From: Paenibacillus xylanivorans
Lineage (GTDB): Bacteria > Bacillota > Bacilli > Paenibacillales > Paenibacillaceae
DNA length: 64,000 nt
Direction of reading: 5' to 3'
Assembly (NCBI RefSeq): GCF_001280595.1
Contig: NZ_LITU01000081.1
Span: forward strand, 242,461 to 306,460
Shown: positions 8,653-17,152 of the stretch, in pieces
Layout of the letters: every line of letters starts with the position of its first letter
Position numbering within the stretch: the stretch's first letter is position 1
Translations under genes and position numbers: made by a program
The notes under the pieces: generated by a model
What the model saw: only the letters and a program-made list of their open reading frames with translations
The model's database searches: none
Told to the model about the DNA's origin: nothing

Positions 8653-10398
8653 ATGTCATACCGGACGAATCTATTTTCCAAAATGGTCATTTTAATTCTA
8701 ATTATGCTGGTTCCAGTCGTACTGCTGTACTGGTATTCCAACCATAAAACAACAGCAGTTCTGCGGGATGAACTCAATCGTTCCAACAGCAACCAGCTTG
8801 AATTTTTTCAAAATCAAGTGAATACCCACATCGAATTGTTATCCTCGTGGCCGAATCTGCTCATCCATGACCCCGATATTGCGAGCTTCCGGCGGATCTA
8901 CGCCGACAGTAAATATTTCGATCTGGATACGATCAATTTGGTTAAACGCATTCAGAACAAGCTGAGCATCCAGGAAAGTTCATCCAACTGGACAACGAAA
9001 CTATATCTCTATTCGCCGACGCTGGGCAGGGTCATCTCTGAAAGAGATGCTGGCTATTACGATCAGGAGACGCTGCGAGGCAACATGTCATCCGGATGGA
9101 ATGTCCGAAAGACTCAGGAAGGGGAAGATGAAAAATTCATCTTCAGCTGGATTACCGTATCTCCATACGGCATTAGTGATCCCGCAGCCAATGCGCAGAC
9201 CGTGATTAAGCTGGAATTCGATAGTGACAACATTCGCGATATGCTGGACAAATTCAAGGACGACGGCCGCCATGATCCATTTTATTACCGGGAAGAGTCG
9301 GGGGTTATCTATAACCGAACTTCGGATCGTACGCTGACAGGTCAGCTGATGGACAAGCTGGCTATTGATAAGCTTAAGGATGTGGATAACCGGACGGTAG
9401 TCATTGACGGCGAGCCATACATGGTGAATACGGTAAAGTCCAGCACGACAGGCTGGTATCTGGTCGATTACATGCCACTATCGGCGATTCTGAAGCCGAT
9501 TCATCAATCCAATATACTGTTTTATTCGGCCATGATCTGTCTGCTATTGATGAGCTTTGCCGTGGCCTATCTGTTATATGTCCAGGTCCAGGTCCCCGTC
9601 AAACAGTTAATTCGTGGATTCCAGCGATTGAAGCAGGAGGATTATTCAGTTCGAATTACGCCCAAAGGACGCAATGAATTCAGCTTTTTGTCCGAACGAT
9701 TCAACTCCATGGTGGCTCAGATTCAGCAGCTGTTTGAACACGTGTATCTGGAACAGATTCATGTGCGTGAAGCCCGGCTGAAACAGCTGCAATCGCAGAT
9801 TAATCCACACTTTTTCTATAATTGTTTCTCGTTCATTACGAGCATGGCAAAGTTAAAGCGTGTGGATGCCGTCGTTGCCATGTCGCATAATCTGTCCCGA
9901 TACTATCGGTATACAACGAGGCAGGAGCGTGATGTGGTGCCGCTTACGGAGGAAATTGAGTTCGTCACCTGTTATCTGGAGATTCAGCAGATGCGTATGG
10001 ACCGAATACGTTTCAAAATTGACTTATCGGAAGAGATCCTGAGGCAGGAGGTGCCTCCGCTAATCGTACAACCCCTGGTGGAGAATGCGGTTATTCATGG
10101 GATTGAAGCCGATGCCGAAGCTGGGGAAATACGGGTTTCGGGAGAACAGAGAGATGGCATGATGATTCTTACCGTAGATGACGATGGGCAAGGCATGGAT
10201 GAATTGGCCCGGCAGATGCTGCTCCACAAACTTACAGGCGGTATGGATAAAGAGATGGGATGTGGACTATGGAACGTCAACCAGCGTCTTCAGCTCAGAT
10301 ATGGGGAGCAGGCGGGAATTAGCGTCACGGAATCACCACTTGGTGGGCTTCGTGTTACCTTGTTCTGGCCTGTTGACGAGGAACATCTTCTTGAATAG
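8653..10398 (+). CDS. YesM-family sensor histidine kinase (galactan system)
   Basis: A 581-aa membrane sensor kinase built like the one at 286. Helix 1 is near residues 12-28, followed by an extracytoplasmic sensor region of about 260 residues. Helix 2 is near 290-312, then HAMP. The His_kinase domain carries INPHFFYN with phospho-acceptor His386, and the HATPase domain has PLVENAVIHGI and a glycine box (GCGLWNVNQRL). The ATG has an AAGGTGAGG site. It is followed by its response regulator and then by a transporter with galactan hydrolases, so galacto-oligosaccharide sensing is the natural inference. Confidence 0.92.
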   Translation: MSYRTNLFSKMVILILIMLVPVVLLYWYSNHKTTAVLRDELNRSNSNQLEFFQNQVNTHIELLSSWPNLLIHDPDIASFRRIYADSKYFDLDTINLVKRIQNKLSIQESSSNWTTKLYLYSPTLGRVISERDAGYYDQETLRGNMSSGWNVRKTQEGEDEKFIFSWITVSPYGISDPAANAQTVIKLEFDSDNIRDMLDKFKDDGRHDPFYYREESGVIYNRTSDRTLTGQLMDKLAIDKLKDVDNRTVVIDGEPYMVNTVKSSTTGWYLVDYMPLSAILKPIHQSNILFYSAMICLLLMSFAVAYLLYVQVQVPVKQLIRGFQRLKQEDYSVRITPKGRNEFSFLSERFNSMVAQIQQLFEHVYLEQIHVREARLKQLQSQINPHFFYNCFSFITSMAKLKRVDAVVAMSHNLSRYYRYTTRQERDVVPLTEEIEFVTCYLEIQQMRMDRIRFKIDLSEEILRQEVPPLIVQPLVENAVIHGIEADAEAGEIRVSGEQRDGMMILTVDDDGQGMDELARQMLLHKLTGGMDKEMGCGLWNVNQRLQLRYGEQAGISVTESPLGGLRVTLFWPVDEEHLLE

Positions 10399-10483
10399 AA
10401 GGATAGAAATAGAGACGCCATATGACTACAGCATGATAACCATGGAATGCCTTGCATAATTAAGCAGATAGGGAGTGACTGTC

Positions 10484-12106
10484 TTGATAGATATCTTACT
10501 GGTGGATGATGAAACATATGTGACTGAAAGTCTGGAATTAACCATTCCCTGGGGAGAGCTAGGGGTTACGACAGTTTTCCGTGCGGCATCTGGCAAGGAA
10601 GCGCTGCAGATCCTGGAAGAGAATGCAGTGGACCTCGTGGTGACCGATATTCGAATGCCGGGCATGTCCGGACTGGAGCTGATTGAGGAGGTAAGCAGTC
10701 GATGGGCGCATATCCGCTGCATCCTGCTGACCGGGCACAGTGATTTTCAATATGCCAAAAAAGCAATTCAGCTGCAGGCTGCCGATTATATTCTCAAGCC
10801 GGTGAACGATGAGGAATTCATGGCTTCGGTCTCCGCTGCCATCATGTCCCTTCGGGATGATTGGGATGAATTTGATAAATACCATCGGTTGTTATACAGC
10901 CGGAAGTCAGATTATAAAATTTTGCGGGAAAATCTGATGCATGATCTGTTGCTGGGCCGCGAAATTACAGCACGGGCACTGGGTGAACAGCTGGAGAAGT
11001 ACGAGATTGTACTCCAGCCGGATCAACCTGCGGTCATGATGCTCATTCGCCTTACAGGTCGGTTCTCGTCAATGGATCAGCAATCACTGGATTTGATGGA
11101 GTTTGCGGTTGGCAATATCGCCGAGGAAGTATTCGGTCCCCATTTCAACGTGTGGTTTGGACGAGGTCCCCATGAGTGTCTGGTTATGATTATACAGAGT
11201 CAGGGCTGGACGGAGCCTGCTCAGACAAATGTGGAAGAACTGAAGCAGCCAGTTGGGACTTTCCGCGAGCATGTTATTCGATATCTGCAAGGTGATTTGT
11301 CCATGGTGGTCACAGCACCGTTTCAATTTGCCGATCTGACGACCGCTTATCGTAAAGGTCTGGGATCACTTGTATTGTCGGGTCCAGAGGAAAGTACGAT
11401 CATTTACATGGATAAAGAGCCGTCCAAACGACCGGAGAACGATGCGGCACAAGCGCTTGAAGAGCTCTATAAGCCACCTGTGCTGCCTCAATTGCTCGAA
11501 ACCAAACAGTGGGAGGCGGCGGCACGCAAACTGAACGCCGTCTTTGATGCTGCGGACCGCGTATGTCTCTCCAGAGAACATGTATATGAGATGTATTTGT
11601 CTGTAACGAATGCTTTTATGTATATCGCGCATAAGCAGGGGCATCTCGTGCATGAGATCGATCATGCGGGATTTGACCTGCTGCTCGCGCATCAACTGAT
11701 TCAATCGCCTGACAAGCTTCGTCGCTGGGCGACGGAGATGCTTGCCAAATTGCAGGAGGAGTTATCCGATCAGGAAGGCGTACAAAGTCGCAGACACGTC
11801 ATCAAGCAGGTTCAGGAGATGGTAACGAGGGATGCAGGACAGGATCTGTCCGTGAAGATGATCGCAGACAAGGTGTATTTGCATCCCGTGTATTTGTCCA
11901 AGATCTACAAAGCTGAGACAGGTGAGGGGCTGGGCGATTATATGATTCGCATGCGGATGGAGCGTGCATTGTATTTGCTCAAAAACACCAACAAAAAGAT
12001 ATACGAGATTACCAGTGAGCTGGGGTACCAGAATCCGCAATATTTCAGCAAAATGTTCAAAAAGCATTACGGAATGACACCGAATGAATATCGGGATCAG
12101 GCATAA
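10484..12106 (+). CDS. YesN-family response regulator (galactan system)
   Basis: A 540-aa regulator with an N-terminal receiver (ILLVDDE; phospho-acceptor Asp55 in VTDIRMPG; conserved Lys in YILKPVN). A long linker follows, then a C-terminal AraC-type double helix-turn-helix ending YQNPQYFSKMFKKHYGMTPNEYR. TTG at 10484 is preferred because GGGAG (10471-10475) lies 8 bases before it; GTG at 10475 would overlap that site. It is the partner of the kinase at 8653 and the likely reader of the tandem boxes at 8443, 12131 and 14042. Confidence 0.9.
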   Translation: MIDILLVDDETYVTESLELTIPWGELGVTTVFRAASGKEALQILEENAVDLVVTDIRMPGMSGLELIEEVSSRWAHIRCILLTGHSDFQYAKKAIQLQAADYILKPVNDEEFMASVSAAIMSLRDDWDEFDKYHRLLYSRKSDYKILRENLMHDLLLGREITARALGEQLEKYEIVLQPDQPAVMMLIRLTGRFSSMDQQSLDLMEFAVGNIAEEVFGPHFNVWFGRGPHECLVMIIQSQGWTEPAQTNVEELKQPVGTFREHVIRYLQGDLSMVVTAPFQFADLTTAYRKGLGSLVLSGPEESTIIYMDKEPSKRPENDAAQALEELYKPPVLPQLLETKQWEAAARKLNAVFDAADRVCLSREHVYEMYLSVTNAFMYIAHKQGHLVHEIDHAGFDLLLAHQLIQSPDKLRRWATEMLAKLQEELSDQEGVQSRRHVIKQVQEMVTRDAGQDLSVKMIADKVYLHPVYLSKIYKAETGEGLGDYMIRMRMERALYLLKNTNKKIYEITSELGYQNPQYFSKMFKKHYGMTPNEYRDQA

Positions 12107-12130
12107 TTTCAACATCATTCCAATATATAG

Positions 12131-12169
12131 GTTGCCAAAGGTGCAGAAATCTTGTTTTCGTGACATAGG
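12131..12169 (+). promoter_or_regulatory. Tandem 20-bp-period box and promoter of the galactan binding protein
   Basis: GTTG-N6-GTGC starts at 12131 and CTTGTTTTCGTGAC at 12151, exactly 20 bp apart, matching the pair at 8443. A TATAAT -10 sits at 12189-12194, 38 bp after the second box start. No good -35 is seen at the expected place, as expected of an activator-dependent promoter. Confidence 0.55.
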
Positions 12170-12230
12170 CTGAAAGACCCGGCAGGCCTATAATGAAAGG
12201 GTAACCAAAATGATTGAAGGGGGAACAACA

Positions 12231-13916
12231 TTGAGAGCGAAATCCACGAAAAAGAGATTACTGTCGCTTCTCGCAACGGCGGTGTGTCTGACCGGCGTCC
12301 TTGCAGGCTGTACAGGAGGAAATAGCGGAGGAGACAGCGAGGCATCAAGTACGCCTACTGTTGAAAACGAATACAAAGAAAAATATGATCCGGCAGTAAC
12401 CCTTACAACGGCATGGGGAATTGACCCAGAGCTCAAATTCAAAAATGGCGAATCGATGGAAAATAACGTGGCAACCAAATGGGCCAAAGAGCAATTTGGC
12501 ATCGACATCAAATCATTGTGGTCTGTAACGGATACAAACGGAGCGTTTGCAACGAAACTTCGTCTTGCGATGTCTTCCGGTCAGGAGATGCCTGATATTG
12601 TAACAGTAGGGGATAACCTGCTTGCCCAGGATCTGATTGATTCCGGCATGTATCAGGAAGTAGGCCCGCTGTTCGACAAATATGCTTCCGACACATGGAA
12701 AAAAGCGATGGAGCAGGACCCCAATGTATGGAACCAGTACAGCCGTGATGGCAAAAGAATGGGTATTCCCGTACTGGACTATGCGTACAACAATGATTAT
12801 CTGCTGTGGATTCGCCAAGACTGGCTGGACAAGCTGAATCTGGAGACGCCAAAAACGATCGATGAGCTGGAAAAAGTCATGGATGCGTTCAAAAACCAAA
12901 ATCCGGATGGCTTAGCTCCAGATAAGGTCATTCCACTCAGCATCGGTTTCAAAACATCCATGAACACATGGATGGGAGATCCATCCTGGATCTTCGGTGC
13001 ATACGGAACACTGCCGTTCCAATGGAATGTGGCTGAAGATGGCAAGCTGGAGTATGGTTCCATCAATCCTGGCATGAAGCAAGGTCTGACCAAATTGAGC
13101 GAATGGCTCAAAAAAGGATATATCCCGCAGGAAGCAGCATTATGGGATGAAAACAAAACAGCAGAGCCAGCAGTGGCAGGTACAGCTGGTATTATTCCGG
13201 GTCCTTACTGGATGAGCGGATGGCCGCTTCTGGATACAGTGAAAAATGTGCCAAGTGCGGTCTGGAAACCGATTGAAATCCCGTCTGGTCCAGAAGGCAA
13301 AGCGATGCGTCACGGTACACAGTTTGTCAACGGCGTCATTCTGATTAAGAAAGACATGGAGCACCCTGAAGCGTTCTTCACGTATGAGAACTACCTGTTC
13401 GACAATTATGCAGACCCGGCACCGGGTAGCCCGTATGATAACGGTCTGTTTGAAAAGTATGATTATCAATTGGATGCCAATGGTAAACAAATGCCGATTG
13501 ATCAAATCGAAGGCGGATATGTGAACGTTGTACGTTATTTGCTCGTTCGCGACGGAGCTCGTATTCCGGATGCTCAGATGAAGGCCCTGCTGAATCTGGC
13601 AGATGGCAAAGAGCCTGAAACGAAGCTTGAGAAGGATGTTGCCGTCAACTACGGGAAAGAGACACCTGCTGCTGCGAAAGTGCTGCTCGGTCAGGAAGAA
13701 ATTTCTTATAAAAACATGTTCACTGGTCCTACAACAGCAACGATGAAATCGAAGCTGGACTACCTGAACAAAATTGAGAATCAGGCATTCAATGAAATTA
13801 TTTATGGCAAAAATCCGGTAGATGCGTTCGATACATTCGTACAAACGTGGAAATCCGGTGGCGGTGATCAAATCACACAAGAGGTCAACGATTGGTATGA
13901 CAGTGTGAAAAAATAA
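12231..13916 (+). CDS. Sugar ABC transporter substrate-binding lipoprotein (galactan system)
   Basis: A 561-aa extracellular solute-binding protein with an N-terminal signal peptide and lipobox GVLAG-Cys27, followed by a Gly/Ser-rich tether. The size fits the large LplA-type binding proteins of Paenibacillus that capture oligosaccharides. TTG at 12231 is preferred, seven bases after GAAGGGGG; the ATG at 12210 would place the site inside the gene. It lies between the regulator and two permeases in a locus ending with a GH53 galactanase and GH42 beta-galactosidase, so beta-1,4-galacto-oligosaccharides are the likely ligand (inference). A terminator follows, leaving the permeases on a separate transcript. 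Confidence 0.88.
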   Translation: MRAKSTKKRLLSLLATAVCLTGVLAGCTGGNSGGDSEASSTPTVENEYKEKYDPAVTLTTAWGIDPELKFKNGESMENNVATKWAKEQFGIDIKSLWSVTDTNGAFATKLRLAMSSGQEMPDIVTVGDNLLAQDLIDSGMYQEVGPLFDKYASDTWKKAMEQDPNVWNQYSRDGKRMGIPVLDYAYNNDYLLWIRQDWLDKLNLETPKTIDELEKVMDAFKNQNPDGLAPDKVIPLSIGFKTSMNTWMGDPSWIFGAYGTLPFQWNVAEDGKLEYGSINPGMKQGLTKLSEWLKKGYIPQEAALWDENKTAEPAVAGTAGIIPGPYWMSGWPLLDTVKNVPSAVWKPIEIPSGPEGKAMRHGTQFVNGVILIKKDMEHPEAFFTYENYLFDNYADPAPGSPYDNGLFEKYDYQLDANGKQMPIDQIEGGYVNVVRYLLVRDGARIPDAQMKALLNLADGKEPETKLEKDVAVNYGKETPAAAKVLLGQEEISYKNMFTGPTTATMKSKLDYLNKIENQAFNEIIYGKNPVDAFDTFVQTWKSGGGDQITQEVNDWYDSVKK

Positions 13917-13925
13917 GTTACAGAG

Positions 13926-13958
13926 GCGTGCAGACGATATAAGTCTGTGCGCTTTTTT
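13926..13958 (+). terminator. Rho-independent terminator after the galactan binding protein
   Basis: Stem GCGTGCAGAC with GTCTGTGCGC (two wobble pairs) around GATATAA, followed by seven T. It may be partly read through, or may serve to raise binding-protein levels over the permeases. Confidence 0.85.
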
Positions 13959-14041
13959 TGTCGTTGTGAGAGCATGATTTGCTTGGGAGAGGTGCCAGTC
14001 AGCAGAGAATGAAGGACTGGAAAGACAGCGAGTCCAAACTG

Positions 14042-14080
14042 GTTGCTTTTGTGCCATTTATATTGCTTTTATGTGCTGTT
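14042..14080 (+). promoter_or_regulatory. Tandem 20-bp-period box upstream of the galactan permeases
   Basis: GTTGCTTTTGTGCC starts at 14042 and ATTGCTTTTATGTGC at 14062, 20 bp apart. The second copy ends just before the -35. The second box start lies 39 bp before the -10 at 14101, matching the geometry at 8443 and 12131. Confidence 0.55.
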
Positions 14081-14106
14081 TGACCTATGTAAACGGTTGA
14101 TATAAT
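14079..14106 (+). promoter_or_regulatory. SigA-type promoter of the galactan permease/hydrolase unit with cre-like spacer
   Basis: -35 TTTGAC (14079-14084) and -10 TATAAT (14101-14106) are separated by 16 bp. The spacer contains TGTAAACGGTTGAT (14088-14101), which matches 11 of 14 cre positions and is therefore only a weak cre candidate. Confidence 0.55.
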
Positions 14107-14163
14107 CGCAGTATAAGCCACTCAGGGAGCACTTGAGTAGGAAGAATTACAGGGGGAGCAATC

Positions 14164-15054
14164 ATGAGAACTTTAAAACGAACTTGGCCATTTCACGTAA
14201 TGCTGCTGCCAGCCATCATCTTTCTGATCATATTCAGCTACATTCCCATGGGCGGCATTGTCATGGCATTTCAAAACTATAAGCCATGGATGGGCATTAG
14301 CGGCTCCGAATGGGTCGGGCTGGATAACTTTCGATTTTTATTTGAGCGTCAAGACAGCTTGCAGGTGATCTGGAATACACTGATCATTGCTGTGCTTAAA
14401 CTGATATTCAATTTATTTGTTCCTTTTGTTTTTGCCATTCTGTTGAATGAAGTCCGCAAGATGGCTATACAGAGAACCATTCAGACCCTTGTCTACTTGC
14501 CTCACTTCTTGTCCTGGGTCATTCTGGGCGGGATTTTGATCGATTTGCTGTCCACCGGAGGCTTGGTTAACCGGGTTCTGGGAACCTTCGGACTTGGGCC
14601 CTACTTTTTCCTCGGGGATAACAGTTGGTTCCGGTCTACGGTCATTCTGACGGATGTGTGGAAGGAATTTGGCTATAACATGATTGTTTTTCTGGCTGCC
14701 CTTGCCGGAATTAATCCCGCATTGTACGAAGCAGCAGAAATTGACGGAGCTGGACGCTGGAAACAAACGCTGCACATTACGATTCCTTCGCTTGTGCCAA
14801 TGTTGATGGTGGTGGGTACGCTGGCGCTCGGAAATGTGTTGAATGCCGGGTTTGACCAAATCTTCAATCTGTACAATCCGCTCGTCTATCAAACGGGTGA
14901 CATCATTGATACATTCGTATATCGTTCTGCGATGCAAAATGGTGAGATGGGCTTTGCCACTGCCATCGGATTGTTTAAATCGGTAATCAGCATGATTTTG
15001 ATTCTTGTGTCTTACAGTCTGGCTAAGAAATACGCCGGTTATCGCATATTCTAA
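14164..15054 (+). CDS. CUT1 sugar ABC transporter permease, LplB type (galactan system)
   Basis: A 296-aa membrane protein with about six helices and the permease EAA loop (ALYEAAEIDGAGRWKQTLHI). The ATG follows an AGGGGGAG site. It begins a four-gene unit of two permeases, GH53 and GH42, with short gaps. It would form the membrane pore with the protein at 15085, receiving substrate from the lipoprotein at 12231. The ATPase must come from elsewhere. Confidence 0.9.
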   Translation: MRTLKRTWPFHVMLLPAIIFLIIFSYIPMGGIVMAFQNYKPWMGISGSEWVGLDNFRFLFERQDSLQVIWNTLIIAVLKLIFNLFVPFVFAILLNEVRKMAIQRTIQTLVYLPHFLSWVILGGILIDLLSTGGLVNRVLGTFGLGPYFFLGDNSWFRSTVILTDVWKEFGYNMIVFLAALAGINPALYEAAEIDGAGRWKQTLHITIPSLVPMLMVVGTLALGNVLNAGFDQIFNLYNPLVYQTGDIIDTFVYRSAMQNGEMGFATAIGLFKSVISMILILVSYSLAKKYAGYRIF

Positions 15055-15084
15055 TCGAATGAACATAAGAAAGAAGGGACCACG

Positions 15085-15963
15085 ATGTACCACAAATCAT
15101 TGCCTTATCGCGTGTTTAATATAATTAATACCTGCTTTCTGATTTTGGTCGCCATTATGTGTATTATACCGATGATTCATGTTCTGGCTGTCTCCTTCAG
15201 CACGAAGGCTGCGGCCGATGCCAATCTAGTCAATCTTTGGCCCGTGGGTTTCTCGCTTGAGGCTTACAAAAAAACGATGAACAATCCGATTTTCCTGAAC
15301 TCGCTCTGGATCTCCCTGCTGCGTACGGTCATCGGCACAGCAATTACGTTGCTCATTACCTTTTTGGCGGCGTACCCGTTGTCGAAAGAAAATAGTGAAT
15401 TTAAAGGCAGAACCATATATTCATGGATATTTGTTTTTAGTATGATCTTTAATGGCGGACTGGTTCCCTTCTACATGGTTATCCAAAAGATTGGTCTGAT
15501 GGATTCCTTCTGGGTGCTGGTCCTCCCGGGGGCGGTCAATACCTTCCTGGTCATTCTGATGCTGAACTTCTTCCGCGGCATTCCAAAAGAACTGGAGGAA
15601 GCGGCTCTGATGGACGGAGCCAACCATTTCAGAACGTTGTTCACGATCTTCCTGCCGATTTCCATGCCATCCATCGCAACAATTGCCTTATTCAGCATGG
15701 TGTTTCATTGGAACTCTTGGTTTGACGGACTGTTATACATGAACAATGCCAAGGATTACCCACTGGCTACGTTTATGCAAACCGTCATTATCGGTCGGGA
15801 TATGAGCAGCATGAGCATGAACCCCAAAGAAATGGAAGCTCTTTCTCAAACCACGGTAAGAGCGGCACAAATCTTCATCGGAAGCGCACCCATTCTGATC
15901 GTGTATCCATTCCTGCAGCGCTTCTTTGTCAAAGGTATGACCTTGGGTTCGGTTAAAGGCTGA
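15085..15963 (+). CDS. CUT1 sugar ABC transporter permease, LplC/YtcP type (galactan system)
   Basis: A 292-aa membrane protein with the EAA loop (ELEEAALMDGANHFRTLFTI) and the typical C-terminal ending GMTLGSVKG. The start at 15085 has an AAGAAGGGA site. It follows its partner permease by 30 bp and precedes the galactanase by 32 bp, which supports one operon. Confidence 0.9.
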   Translation: MYHKSLPYRVFNIINTCFLILVAIMCIIPMIHVLAVSFSTKAAADANLVNLWPVGFSLEAYKKTMNNPIFLNSLWISLLRTVIGTAITLLITFLAAYPLSKENSEFKGRTIYSWIFVFSMIFNGGLVPFYMVIQKIGLMDSFWVLVLPGAVNTFLVILMLNFFRGIPKELEEAALMDGANHFRTLFTIFLPISMPSIATIALFSMVFHWNSWFDGLLYMNNAKDYPLATFMQTVIIGRDMSSMSMNPKEMEALSQTTVRAAQIFIGSAPILIVYPFLQRFFVKGMTLGSVKG

Positions 15964-15995
15964 GCCTGCATCTAAATTAAACGGAGGTTGATAAA

Positions 15996-17105
15996 GTGAG
16001 CCATTTAAAGGAAGAGGCATTCATTCTCGGAATGGATGTGTCGTTTATGGATGAAATTGAGCAGCATGGTGGGAGCTATCGTGATGAGCATGGGCAGCAG
16101 GTAGACTTGCTGACCCTTCTCAAGCTGGGTGATGCCAATGCAATTCGATTACGAATCTGGAATGATCCTGCAGGCGGATTCTGTAATCTGGAGCGGACGG
16201 TAGCGGTTGCCAAACGAATCAAGGAAAAAGGCCTGCAATTCTTGCTGGATTTTCATTATTCCGATCGCTGGGCTGATCCAGCCAATCAATGGAAGCCGAA
16301 GGCGTGGGAGAAGCTGTCCTATGAGGAACTGCAGCGTGAGGTATGTACCTATACGGCAGATGTACTGAGAACACTCAAGGAGCATGATTTATTGCCGGAC
16401 ATGGTGCAGGTGGGGAATGAAATTACACCGGGCATGTTATGGGATGAAGGGCGTGTCGGTGGGGAAGAGCATGATACCGATGAACAGTGGGAGCGTTTTG
16501 CCGGACTTGTGAAGTATGGTATCGCTGCTGTTAAATCGGTTGATTCGGAAATCAAGATTATGATTCATATAGACCGCGGTGGTGATAATGCGGAAAGTCG
16601 CAAGTTCTATGATCGATTTGAAGCACTTGGTGTAGAGTTCGATATCATTGGGCTCTCATATTATCCTTGGTGGCATGGAACACTGGATGCACTGCGGGAT
16701 AATCTGCATGACCTGGCTGACCGCTACGGCAAACCAATCAATGTTGTTGAAACCGCTTATCCTTGGACATTGGAGCAGCCTGAAGGTCACGAGTGGATTT
16801 TGAATCAGGAGGAGCTGTTACTGCCCGGGTATCCGGCAAGTGTTGAAGGACAGACACGTTATCTGAAGGATCTGCTGCAGATTATTCGTGAAGTTCCCGG
16901 CGGTCTCGGAGCAGGATTCTATTACTGGGAGCCCGCCTGGATTCCTAGCAAGGAAGAGTGGTCTGTTGGACATCCGAATAACTGGGGAAACCTGACGATG
17001 TTTGACTTTAAGGGACAGAAGTTGCAATCGTTTTCAGCGCTGAAGGCTGGAGAGGAAACGGACACAGAATTGCATGAGCAGCCGAATGCTGCATTGATTA
17101 AATAG
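15996..17105 (+). CDS. ganB: GH53 arabinogalactan endo-beta-1,4-galactanase, apparently cytoplasmic
   Basis: A 369-aa glycoside hydrolase family 53 enzyme, which cleaves beta-1,4-galactan chains of pectin side branches. The family's start GMDVSFMDEIE is seen. The acid/base is Glu142 in QVGNEITPG and the nucleophile is Glu252 in VVETAYPW, both on the expected TIM-barrel strands. The GTG start lies after CGGAGG. Unlike the secreted Bacillus subtilis GanB, there is no signal peptide: the catalytic fold starts about 12 residues from the N terminus. The enzyme should therefore act inside the cell on imported galacto-oligosaccharides, between the permeases and the GH42 beta-galactosidase. Confidence 0.9.
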   Translation: MSHLKEEAFILGMDVSFMDEIEQHGGSYRDEHGQQVDLLTLLKLGDANAIRLRIWNDPAGGFCNLERTVAVAKRIKEKGLQFLLDFHYSDRWADPANQWKPKAWEKLSYEELQREVCTYTADVLRTLKEHDLLPDMVQVGNEITPGMLWDEGRVGGEEHDTDEQWERFAGLVKYGIAAVKSVDSEIKIMIHIDRGGDNAESRKFYDRFEALGVEFDIIGLSYYPWWHGTLDALRDNLHDLADRYGKPINVVETAYPWTLEQPEGHEWILNQEELLLPGYPASVEGQTRYLKDLLQIIREVPGGLGAGFYYWEPAWIPSKEEWSVGHPNNWGNLTMFDFKGQKLQSFSALKAGEETDTELHEQPNAALIK

Positions 17106-17152
17106 ATGGTTCTAAATGAAATAAAAACGAAATGAATGAAGGAGTTGTCAGC

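Noticed and set aside
13140-14057. Minus-strand frame of 305 codons opposite the galactan binding protein
   Set aside because: It overlaps a confident gene and its terminator, and reads as low-quality antisense sequence.
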